A stretch of 63,097 nucleotides of DNA from Paenibacillus timonensis (GCF_022427145.1 NZ_JAKSXN010000031.1:1-63097); one strand, 5' to 3'. Numbered from the stretch's first letter, positions 8,901-16,889 are shown. Program-made: numbers and translations. The notes: generated by a model not told the origin, from the sequence alone.

Positions 8901-10679
8901 GTGAGGCGCAGATTGTTTACCGTTTGGGGCGTGCTGATCGGCATCGCCTTGTTTCTGGTTTACCGGGGATATCCGAGCGAACTGGATTCCTGGGTAGAGG
9001 ACCGGGTTTACCAGAGGCAGGGACTGGCTGACTCAAGAATCGTCCTGATCGGCATTGATGATGAAAGTATCCAAGCGCTGGGGCAATGGCCTTGGCCGCG
9101 CAGCGTTCATGCCGAGCTGCTGAACCGGATTTCAACCGGCCATCCGGCCGTTGTCGCGTTTGACTTGACGTTTCAGGTCCCGTCTTCGTCGCCTGACGAA
9201 GATGCGGCGTGGGTGGAGGCGGTCCGGGAAGCCGGAAACGTCGTATTGCCGACCTATGGGACTTTTGCCCTTTCCCAGAAGCGGGGGACGATCCAAGCCT
9301 TGACGTTGGCCGATCCCTTTGACGCTTTGCGCGAGGCCGCCGCGGCGGTCGGACATATTAACGTGATGGCGGATCAGGATCAGGTCGTACGCCGCGCCTT
9401 GCTTCGTATTGACCATGAAGGCCGTTCGGTGAACCATTTGGCATGGGAGATTTACCGGCTGTATGCCGCGCATTTGCCGCAAGGCGGTTCGTCCGCGGGG
9501 ATGCGAACCCTCACATCGCCGCCGGTGGATGAATTCGGGCGGTTTGTCGTCCCGTTTACCGGCACACCCGGACAATATGAGATGTTTTCTTATGCCTCCG
9601 TGTTGCGCGGGGACATTCCCTCTGATTATTTTGCGGACAAGATCGTGATGATCGGGCCCTTTACGGCTTCTCTTCAAGACAATTACGCTACTCCTCTGGA
9701 TCATCATACCCCTATGTACGGCGTGGAGATTCACGCCAACATCGTTCAAGCCCTGCTGGAGAACAATTTCAAGAAAGCTGCGGATTGGCAATGGAACGCC
9801 TTGTTGCTGCTTGTTGCGGGTGCCGCAGCCTATCTCTTTTTCCGTCTGGTTCATCCGGTTTATTCGCTGCTGATGCTCGCCGTCTTGGCTGGACTGTTGC
9901 TATACGGCGGAAAAATTTTATATGACCAGGGTTTGCTGGTTCCCGTCGGATATCCGCTGCTGTTCCTAGGCACTTTCTATTTGGCGGCGCTGCTGCTGCG
10001 CTATTTCTACGAATGGACGGAGCGGCGAAGAGTGACCGAGATATTTGGCCGTTATGTGGCGCCTCAAGTGGTCAAACAGATTCTGTCGGCCGGTAAGGAC
10101 GGTTTGAAGCTGGGGGGAGTACGCCGCACGTTGACGGTGATGTTTATCGACATCCGAGGGTTTACGTCCTTATCCGAATCGTCGGAGCCGGAGGAGATCG
10201 TATCGGTCGTCAACGAGTATTTGGATTTGGCCGAGCGCTGTGTATTCCGTTATGAAGGGACGTTGGACAAGTTTATCGGGGATGCCGCAATGGCGATTTT
10301 TAATGCGCCGCTGGAGCAAGAGGATCATGTATTCAAAGCCGTGCAGGCGGCTTTGGCGATCCAGAAGGGGGCCGCCGAGCTGGAAACGAAGTGGAAGACG
10401 CGGCTGGGCCGCGATATCCGGTTCGGTATCGGCATCCACACGGGGCCGGCGGTATTCGGGAACATCGGCTCGCGGAAGCGGATGGATTATACCGCTATCG
10501 GAGATACGGTGAACACGGCGGCGAGATTGGAAAACCGGGCGGAGCCGGGACGGATCTTGCTCAGCGAAGCCGCTTATGCCGAAGTGGATGATAGGGTAGC
10601 CGTCTCGAGACCCGGCTTCTATCAACTCAAAGGCAAGGAACAGGAAATCGTGGCGTATGAAGTGGAGGGGTTCCTTTGA
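8901..10679 (+). CDS. CHASE2-domain class III adenylate cyclase
   Basis: About 592 residues. One N-terminal membrane segment is followed by an extracytoplasmic CHASE2 sensor (about 25-295), three membrane helices (about 299-365) and a class III cyclase domain (about 405-592). The catalytic set is complete: metal aspartates D417 (FIDIRGF) and D461 (KFIGDA), adenine-selecting K457 and T531, and transition-state N538 and R542 (VNTAAR). K plus T predicts ATP, not GTP. The start is the GTG after CGGGAAG; an upstream GTG at 8853 is possible but lacks a ribosome site. The stop overlaps the next gene by 4 nt. It should make cAMP in the cytoplasm in response to an external signal. Confidence 0.92.
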   Translation: MRRRLFTVWGVLIGIALFLVYRGYPSELDSWVEDRVYQRQGLADSRIVLIGIDDESIQALGQWPWPRSVHAELLNRISTGHPAVVAFDLTFQVPSSSPDEDAAWVEAVREAGNVVLPTYGTFALSQKRGTIQALTLADPFDALREAAAAVGHINVMADQDQVVRRALLRIDHEGRSVNHLAWEIYRLYAAHLPQGGSSAGMRTLTSPPVDEFGRFVVPFTGTPGQYEMFSYASVLRGDIPSDYFADKIVMIGPFTASLQDNYATPLDHHTPMYGVEIHANIVQALLENNFKKAADWQWNALLLLVAGAAAYLFFRLVHPVYSLLMLAVLAGLLLYGGKILYDQGLLVPVGYPLLFLGTFYLAALLLRYFYEWTERRRVTEIFGRYVAPQVVKQILSAGKDGLKLGGVRRTLTVMFIDIRGFTSLSESSEPEEIVSVVNEYLDLAERCVFRYEGTLDKFIGDAAMAIFNAPLEQEDHVFKAVQAALAIQKGAAELETKWKTRLGRDIRFGIGIHTGPAVFGNIGSRKRMDYTAIGDTVNTAARLENRAEPGRILLSEAAYAEVDDRVAVSRPGFYQLKGKEQEIVAYEVEGFL

Positions 10680-12502
10680 AATTCATAAAAATCGCGTTGT
10701 CCCTGCTGCTGGCGGTAACCCTGCTGGCGCCGGGAGCGGCGGAAGCGAAGGACGCGAAAAAGATCGGCAAAATCTTGGACGTCACCGGCAGCGCCGAAGT
10801 GAAAAAAGGCGGCGAGAAGAAGTTTAAAGCCGTGAAAAATATGGCCGTTACCGAGGGCGACGTGCTGCTTACCGGCGAGGAAGGACGCGTCGAGCTGGAG
10901 CTGGATAGCGACAAGCTGGTTTATGTCGGCCCGGACACGAAGCTGATCATCAATGAATTGGTCAAAAGCGCCAAGGCGATGGAGGGCAAGACGAGCTTGT
11001 CCCTCCAAAAGGGCAGCGTGCTGATCAAGGTGAAGAAGAAGCTGACCCAAGATTCGCGGTTCGAAATCAAAACGCCAACCACCGTCATGGGCGTGATGGG
11101 CACGGAGTTTATCGTCGGGTACGCGCAGGCGCAGACATATGTTGGCGTCCTGGAAGGCCGCGTCGCGGTAAGTCGGGCAGCAGCCTCGGCCGAAGCGACC
11201 GCCGATGTCACGCTTCTTCACGGGGAGCAGTTGCTGCGGGCGGCCGACGGAACCGGGACGGTCGAAGCGCTCGACTGGGAAGATGTCCCTTTGTTCGCTT
11301 TGGAGCAGCATTATGCCGATCTGAAATTGGCGGGGGAGACTCCGTCCGATGTATTGGACCTAATAAATCGTACGATCGAGCGCAGAAGCGAAGAGGAGAT
11401 TCGCGAACGGCAAGGTAGGGCAGCTACGCCAGCTTCGGTCATTCGATTCGAAAATGAGGTCGGGCCGGGTTTGCCCGGTCATTCGGGCGGAGGATCAGGC
11501 GGCGGCAGCGGGCAAGACCCCGCGCCTTCTTCCCCTCAGGTTGTCTCCGTGCCCAAGTTTGAGCCGGACCCGGATCGACGTTCCGATGCCAACATCGTGT
11601 TGAAGCTGTACGGAGACCGGATAACAAGGGTGATGCGTGCCGACACGGGAACGGATCTGGTGGAAGGTGTGGATTACATAGTCACGGTGGGAGCCAATTC
11701 CGATCAAACGGTATTGGTGATCCAGGCTTCTTATATGCAGGGCGTCGAGAACGGGATCGAATCGCTGGGGTTGAAGCTGTTTTTTGCCTCCGGGTTTCAG
11801 CTGCCGATCATCGAGCTGCATGCCCGCGTGCCACAACCGCCGGAGCTGGATATGGAGCTGATTGGGAATGAACCTTATTCCTTGGTCTGGGATCTGTCCA
11901 CCCTCTCCATTCCGTTTACGACGCCAATCGAGTTTAATACGGGTGCCGGAGCTCCTGACCCGGTAGAATCGGCGGTTACCTTATATAACGTCGTGGGTTA
12001 TGACCCGGATAACCCGAAACCCATCGACGTTTCCGGTTTGAGTATTGAAGGGAACCGTCTGATTATCCAACTTAACGGGAATCTCGAGCTGATCTCGGAA
12101 ATCACCTTCTATATTCAGGAAGGGTTACTGCGGAATCCGAATACCGGAGACTTGCAGCCGCTTATCGAGTTCTCGTCGGAGGTTAAACCGCATGCGGACC
12201 GTGAGCAAGTGACCTACCGCAAATCGCAGCCGGGGGATCTCGTCTGGCTTGTGAATGGGCTTGGCGATGCCTTTGGACCGGACGATGATTACGATACCGT
12301 GCTGACTGATCCGAGCGGTGGGGAACGAATCTTGATGCCGCTACAGGACTTCAACTCGGCTAATGATGGTTCTCAACTGCGGTTCACGTTAAGACAAGCT
12401 TTCTTGAATACGTTAGACCCGGGAGTATATGTTCTTCGGATTCCGTTTGAGTATCTGGACGTCTTAGACCAAGCGGAAATAACGATTACCGTGGAAAATT
12501 GA
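10676..12502 (+). CDS. Secreted FecR-domain protein
   Basis: 608 residues with a signal peptide (about 1-24, AAEA cut region). A FecR domain (about 28-168) ends with the family hallmark FEIKTPTTVMGVMGTEF. A helical stretch and a Gly/Ser linker (about 268-290) follow, then an Ig-like region resembling the X2 module (about 295-385, with GVDYIVTV) and a further beta-rich C terminus. The TTG start overlaps the cyclase stop (TTGA), with GGAGGGG 5 nt upstream, so the two are translationally coupled. The FecR domain may feed a surface signal to the CHASE2 domain; that is inferred from the operon only. No sortase or SLH motif was seen. Confidence 0.87.
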   Translation: MKFIKIALSLLLAVTLLAPGAAEAKDAKKIGKILDVTGSAEVKKGGEKKFKAVKNMAVTEGDVLLTGEEGRVELELDSDKLVYVGPDTKLIINELVKSAKAMEGKTSLSLQKGSVLIKVKKKLTQDSRFEIKTPTTVMGVMGTEFIVGYAQAQTYVGVLEGRVAVSRAAASAEATADVTLLHGEQLLRAADGTGTVEALDWEDVPLFALEQHYADLKLAGETPSDVLDLINRTIERRSEEEIRERQGRAATPASVIRFENEVGPGLPGHSGGGSGGGSGQDPAPSSPQVVSVPKFEPDPDRRSDANIVLKLYGDRITRVMRADTGTDLVEGVDYIVTVGANSDQTVLVIQASYMQGVENGIESLGLKLFFASGFQLPIIELHARVPQPPELDMELIGNEPYSLVWDLSTLSIPFTTPIEFNTGAGAPDPVESAVTLYNVVGYDPDNPKPIDVSGLSIEGNRLIIQLNGNLELISEITFYIQEGLLRNPNTGDLQPLIEFSSEVKPHADREQVTYRKSQPGDLVWLVNGLGDAFGPDDDYDTVLTDPSGGERILMPLQDFNSANDGSQLRFTLRQAFLNTLDPGVYVLRIPFEYLDVLDQAEITITVEN

Positions 12503-12547
12503 CGACATGGATGGCTTTGAGGCGATTTGAGAAGGAGGAGTCTGTAG

Positions 12548-14029
12548 TTGGCGAACAGAAAAAAGCCGTTGAGTGCAAGAGCCGTTTTAATAGGCGTTCT
12601 ATGCTTGAGTTGGCTGTGCGGAGGGATGGGGAATTCCTTTGCTGCGGGGCGGGCACTAGCTTCTGCTTCTTCAGTGGGCTTCATTGAGCCGGCAGGGCTT
12701 GCTTTAGATTCGGACGGATCTTTACTGGTTGCGGATGCCGGTGCCCACCGGATTTGGTCTTGGGACGGAAACAGCTGGAGTGCACGTACCGGCTCGGCGG
12801 CGGCGGCGGAGAACGGCGGATACTGGGATGGTCCAGCCGGACAAGCTTTGTTTGAGCGTCCCGCTTTTCTCGTCAGCGATGGAAAAGGTACGGTGTATGT
12901 CAGCGATCCCGACAATCAGGTGATCCGCAAAATCAAAAACGGCATGGTATATACGTTTGCGGGAACCGGGAAAGCGGGGTATCGCGACGGAGCGGTGAAG
13001 GAGGCGGAGTTTCACAATCCGACGGGGCTGGCGCTGGATGGAGAAGGAAATTTGTACGTGGCCGACACGTTGAATCACGTGATTCGCCGGATTGCGCCGG
13101 ACGGTTCGGTCAGCACTTGGGCCGGGCAACCGGGGGAGACGGGCGGTTATGTGGACGGAGCCGGTTCGTCAGCCCGGTTTAACGAACCGGTGGGACTGGC
13201 CTGGGGAGATGACGGGTTGTATGTCGCCGACAGCGGCAACCAGGTCATTCGCCATATCCGGGCGGGGGGCGTGGCGACCTATGCCGGGTTACCGGGTCAG
13301 CCCGATCGCGACACCGGTTATTTGGGCGGAGGCTATCGCAATGGTGAGCGGAATCAAGCCCGGTTTAACCGTCCGACGGGATTGGCTTATGGGGAAGGGG
13401 TCCTTTACGTGGCCGACCGGCTCAACCATCGCATCCGCGCCATCACACCTGCCGGACGCGTCGTCACGCTGGATCTCGGCCAGGCGGAGTCGCTGCACCC
13501 GTCGGACGGCGGTTTGCTGGAGCAACCGGCGGGTTTCTTGACTTCCTCAGGGCTTGAACAGCCCTACGGTCTGGTTTACCGCTCTGGAGAGCTTTACGTG
13601 AGCGACGCGACCGGCGGTGCGGTCCGGAAGATTCAGGCGGGTCCAAATCGGCTGCCGGTGCTGCGCAGCGGCGACGATTTGCTGGACAGCGTTGATCTTC
13701 AGCCTGCCGGGGTCCAGCTTCAGGTATGGTTTGACGGCCAGCTTGTCCGGTTTTCGGAAGCCGGGCAGCCTATCGTTCGCCAGGAGCAAATCTTTTTGCC
13801 GCTGCGGGAGTTGTTTGAAGCTTGGGGCGCTCAGGTTGCATGGCGATCGGACCGGGAAGAACTCTTTCTCCGCAAGGGGACGTGGCAGGTGGCGTTTTCG
13901 ACTCGGGCATCAGGCGTAGCGCGGATCGGGGGGACGTTTTATCTGGAGTCCCGGTTTCTTTCCGGTGCGCTGGGGTTGCTCGTCGCCCGGGACGAGGAGT
14001 TTCACGCGCTGGTGATCGGCAGCTACTAA
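12548..14029 (+). CDS. Secreted NHL-repeat protein with a C-terminal stalk (copper amine oxidase N-like) domain
   Basis: 493 residues. A signal peptide (about 1-35) leads into repeated NHL-type blades (about 45-360) with the recurring pattern FNxPTGLAxxxxGxLYVADxxNHxIR. The C-terminal region (about 385-490, VWFDGQLVRF ... IFLPLRELFEAWGAQVAW) matches the copper-amine-oxidase N-terminal-like stalk domain that is common on Paenibacillus surface proteins. It starts with TTG, 7 nt after AAGGAGGAG and 45 nt after the FecR gene, so it is probably the third gene of the operon. A beta-propeller of this kind usually binds ligands or partner proteins. Its role with the cyclase is unknown. Confidence 0.85.
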   Translation: MANRKKPLSARAVLIGVLCLSWLCGGMGNSFAAGRALASASSVGFIEPAGLALDSDGSLLVADAGAHRIWSWDGNSWSARTGSAAAAENGGYWDGPAGQALFERPAFLVSDGKGTVYVSDPDNQVIRKIKNGMVYTFAGTGKAGYRDGAVKEAEFHNPTGLALDGEGNLYVADTLNHVIRRIAPDGSVSTWAGQPGETGGYVDGAGSSARFNEPVGLAWGDDGLYVADSGNQVIRHIRAGGVATYAGLPGQPDRDTGYLGGGYRNGERNQARFNRPTGLAYGEGVLYVADRLNHRIRAITPAGRVVTLDLGQAESLHPSDGGLLEQPAGFLTSSGLEQPYGLVYRSGELYVSDATGGAVRKIQAGPNRLPVLRSGDDLLDSVDLQPAGVQLQVWFDGQLVRFSEAGQPIVRQEQIFLPLRELFEAWGAQVAWRSDREELFLRKGTWQVAFSTRASGVARIGGTFYLESRFLSGALGLLVARDEEFHALVIGSY

Positions 14030-14131
14030 CGTGGGGGTTGCCCATCCGGTGCGACACATAACGAGAATGCGGGGCTGTTCCAAGCAGGCAAGCGCTGCTG
14101 CGGAGCCGCCCCTTATGTTTATGATGAGCCG

Positions 14132-14272
14132 CTATTGCATCGAGTTGGTGTTGTCGGTATGGCTGTTCCGGCGGCTATAGTAAAAAAACCAACAGTCGTT
14201 GAGCAGTCGAATCTGACGACGGTCTCTCTTGTTAAAGGCACGCATGATCTGATTGCTGAGCCAGTTCGGCAA
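14132..14272 (-). CDS. cmpA: Cortex morphogenetic protein CmpA
   Basis: 46 residues beginning LPNWLSNQIMRAFNKRDRRQ, with TTG as start. GGAGGAGG lies 8 nt upstream, which decides this start over longer in-frame options. The motif PNW-L-Q--RAF--(D/K)--QI--LN-CWFFY is what I recognise as CmpA, a very short sporulation protein of Bacillus that guides cortex assembly and quality control of spore-envelope formation. The tail after residue 33 (SRRNSHTDNTNSMQ) is longer than in the Bacillus protein (about 37 residues). A CATACCCT string (minus strand, 14309-14316) could be a sigma-E -10 element. A SprT/YdcK-like gene 1.3 kb away fits the Bacillus neighbourhood as I recall it. Confidence 0.8.
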   Translation of the reverse strand: MPNWLSNQIMRAFNKRDRRQIRLLNDCWFFYYSRRNSHTDNTNSMQ

Positions 14273-14355
14273 GCGTATCCCCTCCTCCGGTAACCCATTG
14301 GTATGGTTAGGGTATGGGGCATTCCCCCAATCCGTGCAAGTCCTCTCATAAATGT

Positions 14356-14445
14356 AACTAAAATTCCGGCTTTTGATCACGAAGCGGACTCGGAGAGGGG
14401 GGATTCGGCGTCGAATCTTGCGTTCAGCCGGGCCTTCCGCTGCTC
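14356..14445. repeat. 90-bp direct repeat, copy 1
   Basis: Runs from AACTAAAATTCCGGC to CCTTCCGCTGCTC and recurs almost unchanged at 14541-14629. Both copies contain GATCACGAAGCGGACTCGGA and an internal GGATTCGGCGT. It lies just upstream of cmpA. No coding sense was found. Possibly a local duplication or a small repeat family. Confidence 0.8.
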
Positions 14446-14540
14446 ACGTAGGTTTACCTACGCTGCGCTGCTCAGTCCCTAGCTTCATTCAACCTTCTCG
14501 GTGCTGAAAAGCCTGCATTTTCGTCTTCATTGGAAGGTGA

Positions 14541-14629
14541 AACTAAAATTCCGGCTTTTGATCACGAAGCGGACTCGGAGGTGGGGATTCGGCGTTGAAT
14601 CTTGAATTCAGCCGGGCCTTCCGCTGCTC
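14541..14629. repeat. 90-bp direct repeat, copy 2
   Basis: Second copy of the element at 14356-14445, with a few substitutions and one base shorter. The 95 nt between the copies (ACGTAGGTTTACCTACG...) include a palindrome but no gene. Confidence 0.8.
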
Positions 14630-14633
14630 GCCA

Positions 14634-14824
14634 GATTCTAACGGAACCCAGAGACGTTATTCGCTCGAAAAGGGGCATGATCCGATTCTAACGGAACGAG
14701 GAGACCTTATTTGCGGCAAAAGCAGGGGAATGGCTGACCAAACCGGCAAATAAGGCCGTTACGTTCCGTTACAGTGGGAAATAGCCGGGAAATGTGCGAA
14801 TAAGGGCTTTACGTTCCGTTAGAA
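14634..14824. repeat. Inverted pairs of a 50-nt-spaced motif (family B)
   Basis: GATTCTAACGGAAC occurs at 14634 and 14684 (50 nt apart). Its complement GTTCCGTTA occurs at 14763 and 14813 (again 50 nt apart). CTTATTTGC (14706) and GCAAATAAGG (14746) form the inner arms, so the whole block is an interrupted inverted repeat. No gene overlaps it. Confidence 0.75.
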
Positions 14825-14831
14825 CGACTTC

Positions 14832-14915
14832 GGGAACAGCGGGTGCGACATTTGGAACTACGAGCGCGACCTTTCAGCCTACGATGGTGACGTTGGGAAC
14901 AACGGGTGCGGCTTG
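14832..14915. repeat. Four tandem 21-nt repeats
   Basis: Units start at 14832, 14853, 14874 and 14895 with an approximate consensus GGGAAC-ACG-G-GCGAC-TT. The third unit is the most diverged. It follows directly on the family B block. I found no ribosome site or reading frame with protein-like content across it. Confidence 0.6.
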
Positions 14916-15050
14916 AAGCTAGCGGAGAGCATGCCGACGTATGAGGAGAGCGCTACTGAAGCACGCGGGGAGCAAAGTTGGAATTAGCGCGAACGCTCCC
15001 TCGAGCCTAGCGAGAAGAGGCGGGTGGCCCAAAGGTCTAGCAAGCAAATT

Positions 15051-15112
15051 AAAAAGCCGGCTCGATAGCCCCCATTGCGATGGACAGCTAGTTCGGCCGG
15101 CTTTATTTTTAC
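15051..15112. terminator. Hairpin with A- and T-tracts, probable bidirectional terminator
   Basis: AAAAAGCCGGC pairs with GCCGGCTTTATTTTT over a loop of about 35 nt. It lies downstream of the minus-strand gene that ends at 15127, so its main use should be on that strand. Confidence 0.6.
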
Positions 15113-15126
15113 GGTATTCGATAGAG

Positions 15127-15477
15127 TTACGCGCCTTCTTCCTCGTACCATTGCTCCAGCTGAGCCTGGAGGGCGCGAATTTCGGTAAGCAGCGAGATCA
15201 GCGGATAGTTCTCTTCGCGAATCGCGGAAAAAGCGGACTCCAATCCGTTAATATATTCCAAACCGCTCGTAATCTGAAGCGATTCCTGCAGGAGATCGAG
15301 CTGGTCGCATTCGGCAATCGCGCGCGGCAGCGCCGGAACCTCAAGGGCCGTCAGTTTATCGATTTCCTTGTTCAGCCGCAAATTCAAAGCGCTGAGCTGG
15401 TAGGCATAGTCACGGGGCATTTCAACGAAGATTAGATCCTGGCCTTGCTGCAGAATGACGTATCTCATTAGGGACAT
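15127..15477 (-). CDS. Uncharacterised small coiled-coil-like protein
   Basis: 116 residues, acidic, with no signal peptide or membrane segment and mostly heptad-like helix (about 25-60 and 85-112). I do not recognise a family. AAGGAGA lies 9 nt before the ATG; an internal Met (MRYVIL) is an alternative start. It is transcribed alone and divergently from the SprT-like gene, and a hairpin terminator follows. The long helices suggest a small structural or adaptor protein, but nothing firm can be said. Confidence 0.7.
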   Translation of the reverse strand: MSLMRYVILQQGQDLIFVEMPRDYAYQLSALNLRLNKEIDKLTALEVPALPRAIAECDQLDLLQESLQITSGLEYINGLESAFSAIREENYPLISLLTEIRALQAQLEQWYEEEGA

Positions 15478-15597
15478 GCTCGAGATTCTCCTTTTCTATC
15501 TATCCTACTTGACAGTGTAGCGTAAGGAGAAGTTAAAATTCAAGTAAGGAATCTAGCAGATTTCTTGCGCTCACGACAACAGGAAGGGGAGAGGACG

Positions 15598-16068
15598 ATG
15601 ACGAACGAGCAGCTACAAGCCTGGATCGAGCAAATCTCGCTGCGTTCCTTCGGCGTGCCTTTCCGGCACCAAGCCCGTTTCAACAGCCGGCTAAGAACCA
15701 CCGGGGGGCGATATTTTATGAAAACCCACCATATCGAAATCAATCCCGCCCAGCTCACCGCTTATGGGGAAGAGGAAGTCGAGCGAATCATCAAACACGA
15801 ATTATGCCACTACCACCTGCACCTGGCGGGACGAGGGTATCAGCATCGCGACGCGGACTTCAAAGCCCTGCTCCAAAAAGTTGGCGGCAGCCGTTACTGC
15901 CACGCTTTGCCCGGGAGCAAGCAACGTAAAACACTGCCGCACCGCTACAAGCTGGTCTGTGCCGATTGCGGAATGGAATATCTGCGGAAACGCCGCGTCG
16001 ACCCGAGCCGTTACCGCTGCGGCAAATGTGCCGGGATCCTGCGCCTTTATGCGTTATCCGGCAGCTAA
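15598..16068 (+). CDS. SprT/YdcK-like zinc metalloprotein
   Basis: 156 residues. The metal site HExxH is at H67-E68...H71 (KHELCHYHLH). A C-terminal zinc ribbon uses C121, C124, C141 and C144. This matches the SprT-like family (YdcK in Bacillus), related to the SprT core of SPRTN proteases. The bacterial function is not settled. The ATG follows GGAAGGGGAGAGGACG and is preferred over an upstream in-frame start that precedes this ribosome site. The gene is followed by a small basic protein gene 45 nt away, likely in one transcript. Confidence 0.9.
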   Translation: MTNEQLQAWIEQISLRSFGVPFRHQARFNSRLRTTGGRYFMKTHHIEINPAQLTAYGEEEVERIIKHELCHYHLHLAGRGYQHRDADFKALLQKVGGSRYCHALPGSKQRKTLPHRYKLVCADCGMEYLRKRRVDPSRYRCGKCAGILRLYALSGS

Positions 16069-16113
16069 GGATGTGTTATACTTAAATCAAACGACGTAAG
16101 GAGTGATTTAACC

Positions 16114-16344
16114 ATGGCCCAATCCCAAGCCAAAAAACAGCGGCAGAAACTCATCCGCGAAGGAAAACGTAGCCCGGAACTTAGCCGCAGCCCGTTTGCG
16201 TTCCAAGATTTGCGAACCCGAAAGACGAAAACGAAACAAGACCATCTGCATCAGAAAAAATATAAGAACCACGCTTCCATTTACGGAGACGATGGTTCTT
16301 TTTATTTTAATCCTCGGTTTCGCTGCTTTTCGCTACGGTCATAA
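16114..16344 (+). CDS. Small highly basic conserved-looking protein
   Basis: 76 residues, rich in Lys and Arg in the first 55 (AQSQAKKQRQKLIREGKR ... RTRKTKTKQ). The pattern LIREGKRSPELSRS and RTRKTKTK is familiar from short Firmicutes proteins of unknown function, possibly nucleic-acid or ribosome associated. The ATG follows AAGGAGTGATTTAACC, a good ribosome site. The last codons contain a terminator hairpin, and the 3' end overlaps the convergent regulator gene by 38 nt. Confidence 0.72.
   Translation: MAQSQAKKQRQKLIREGKRSPELSRSPFAFQDLRTRKTKTKQDHLHQKKYKNHASIYGDDGSFYFNPRFRCFSLRS
16264..16303 (+). terminator. Intrinsic terminator lying inside the 3' end of a coding sequence
   Basis: AAGAACCA pairs with TGGTTCTT followed by TTTATTTT. 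The hairpin encodes residues of the small basic protein and also ends upstream of the convergent regulator stop. Confidence 0.65.
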
Positions 16345-16864
16345 AGATTTCGTATTGTTTGCTTTCCTCGGACGTTTTGGTCTGGTGTTTTTTTAGAAAC
16401 GCCGTGACCCACTCCTGAAATTCCTCCACTTCCTGCGGGGTCAGATACACGTGATCGTTGCTCAATTGCCCGGAAGACGTATGGGAGCGGGATGATTTCA
16501 AAAATCGCTTTTTGCTTTCGTCGTATAAATTGCTCAGCAATTTTTCGGTTTCCGTTAAGGCAACCTGCTTGAGCGAATCGTCGAAATAGCTTTTCTTGAT
16601 ATGGATGGCACCCTCATAAGGCTCATAGTATTTCGCGGTAATGCCGTTGATCACCTTGGTGTCCACGAGCTGCAGGAGACCGATGCTCTCCAGCTTCTTG
16701 GCATGATAATAGACCTTGGCCGGTACCTCTCCCATCGTGTCCGCCACTTCCTTCATCGTCGCCGGACGATTCAATTGCTTGAACGTATCCAGGATTTGAA
16801 GGCGATACGGGTCGGAGTAAATCCGAATGTCCTCCAGCGTTTTTAATTCCTTCGCTTCGTTCAC
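16307..16864 (-). CDS. ArsR-type winged-helix transcription regulator
   Basis: 185 residues. An N-terminal winged helix (about 8-75, with LNRPATMKEVADTMGEVPAKVYYHAKKLESIGLL as helix-turn-helix and wing) is followed by a helical C-terminal half without recognised ligand residues. No metal-binding cysteines are seen. It lies downstream of the MFS exporter on the same strand. The 90-nt gap holds a dyad at 16890-16903 and a possible promoter, so it may control itself and the exporter. The ATG follows GTAGGGGGCTTGCAGGGTG. The ligand is unknown. Confidence 0.85.
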   Translation of the reverse strand: MNEAKELKTLEDIRIYSDPYRLQILDTFKQLNRPATMKEVADTMGEVPAKVYYHAKKLESIGLLQLVDTKVINGITAKYYEPYEGAIHIKKSYFDDSLKQVALTETEKLLSNLYDESKKRFLKSSRSHTSSGQLSNDHVYLTPQEVEEFQEWVTAFLKKHQTKTSEESKQYEIFMTVAKSSETED

Positions 16865-16889
16865 CCTGCAAGCCCCCTACCGAACATAA

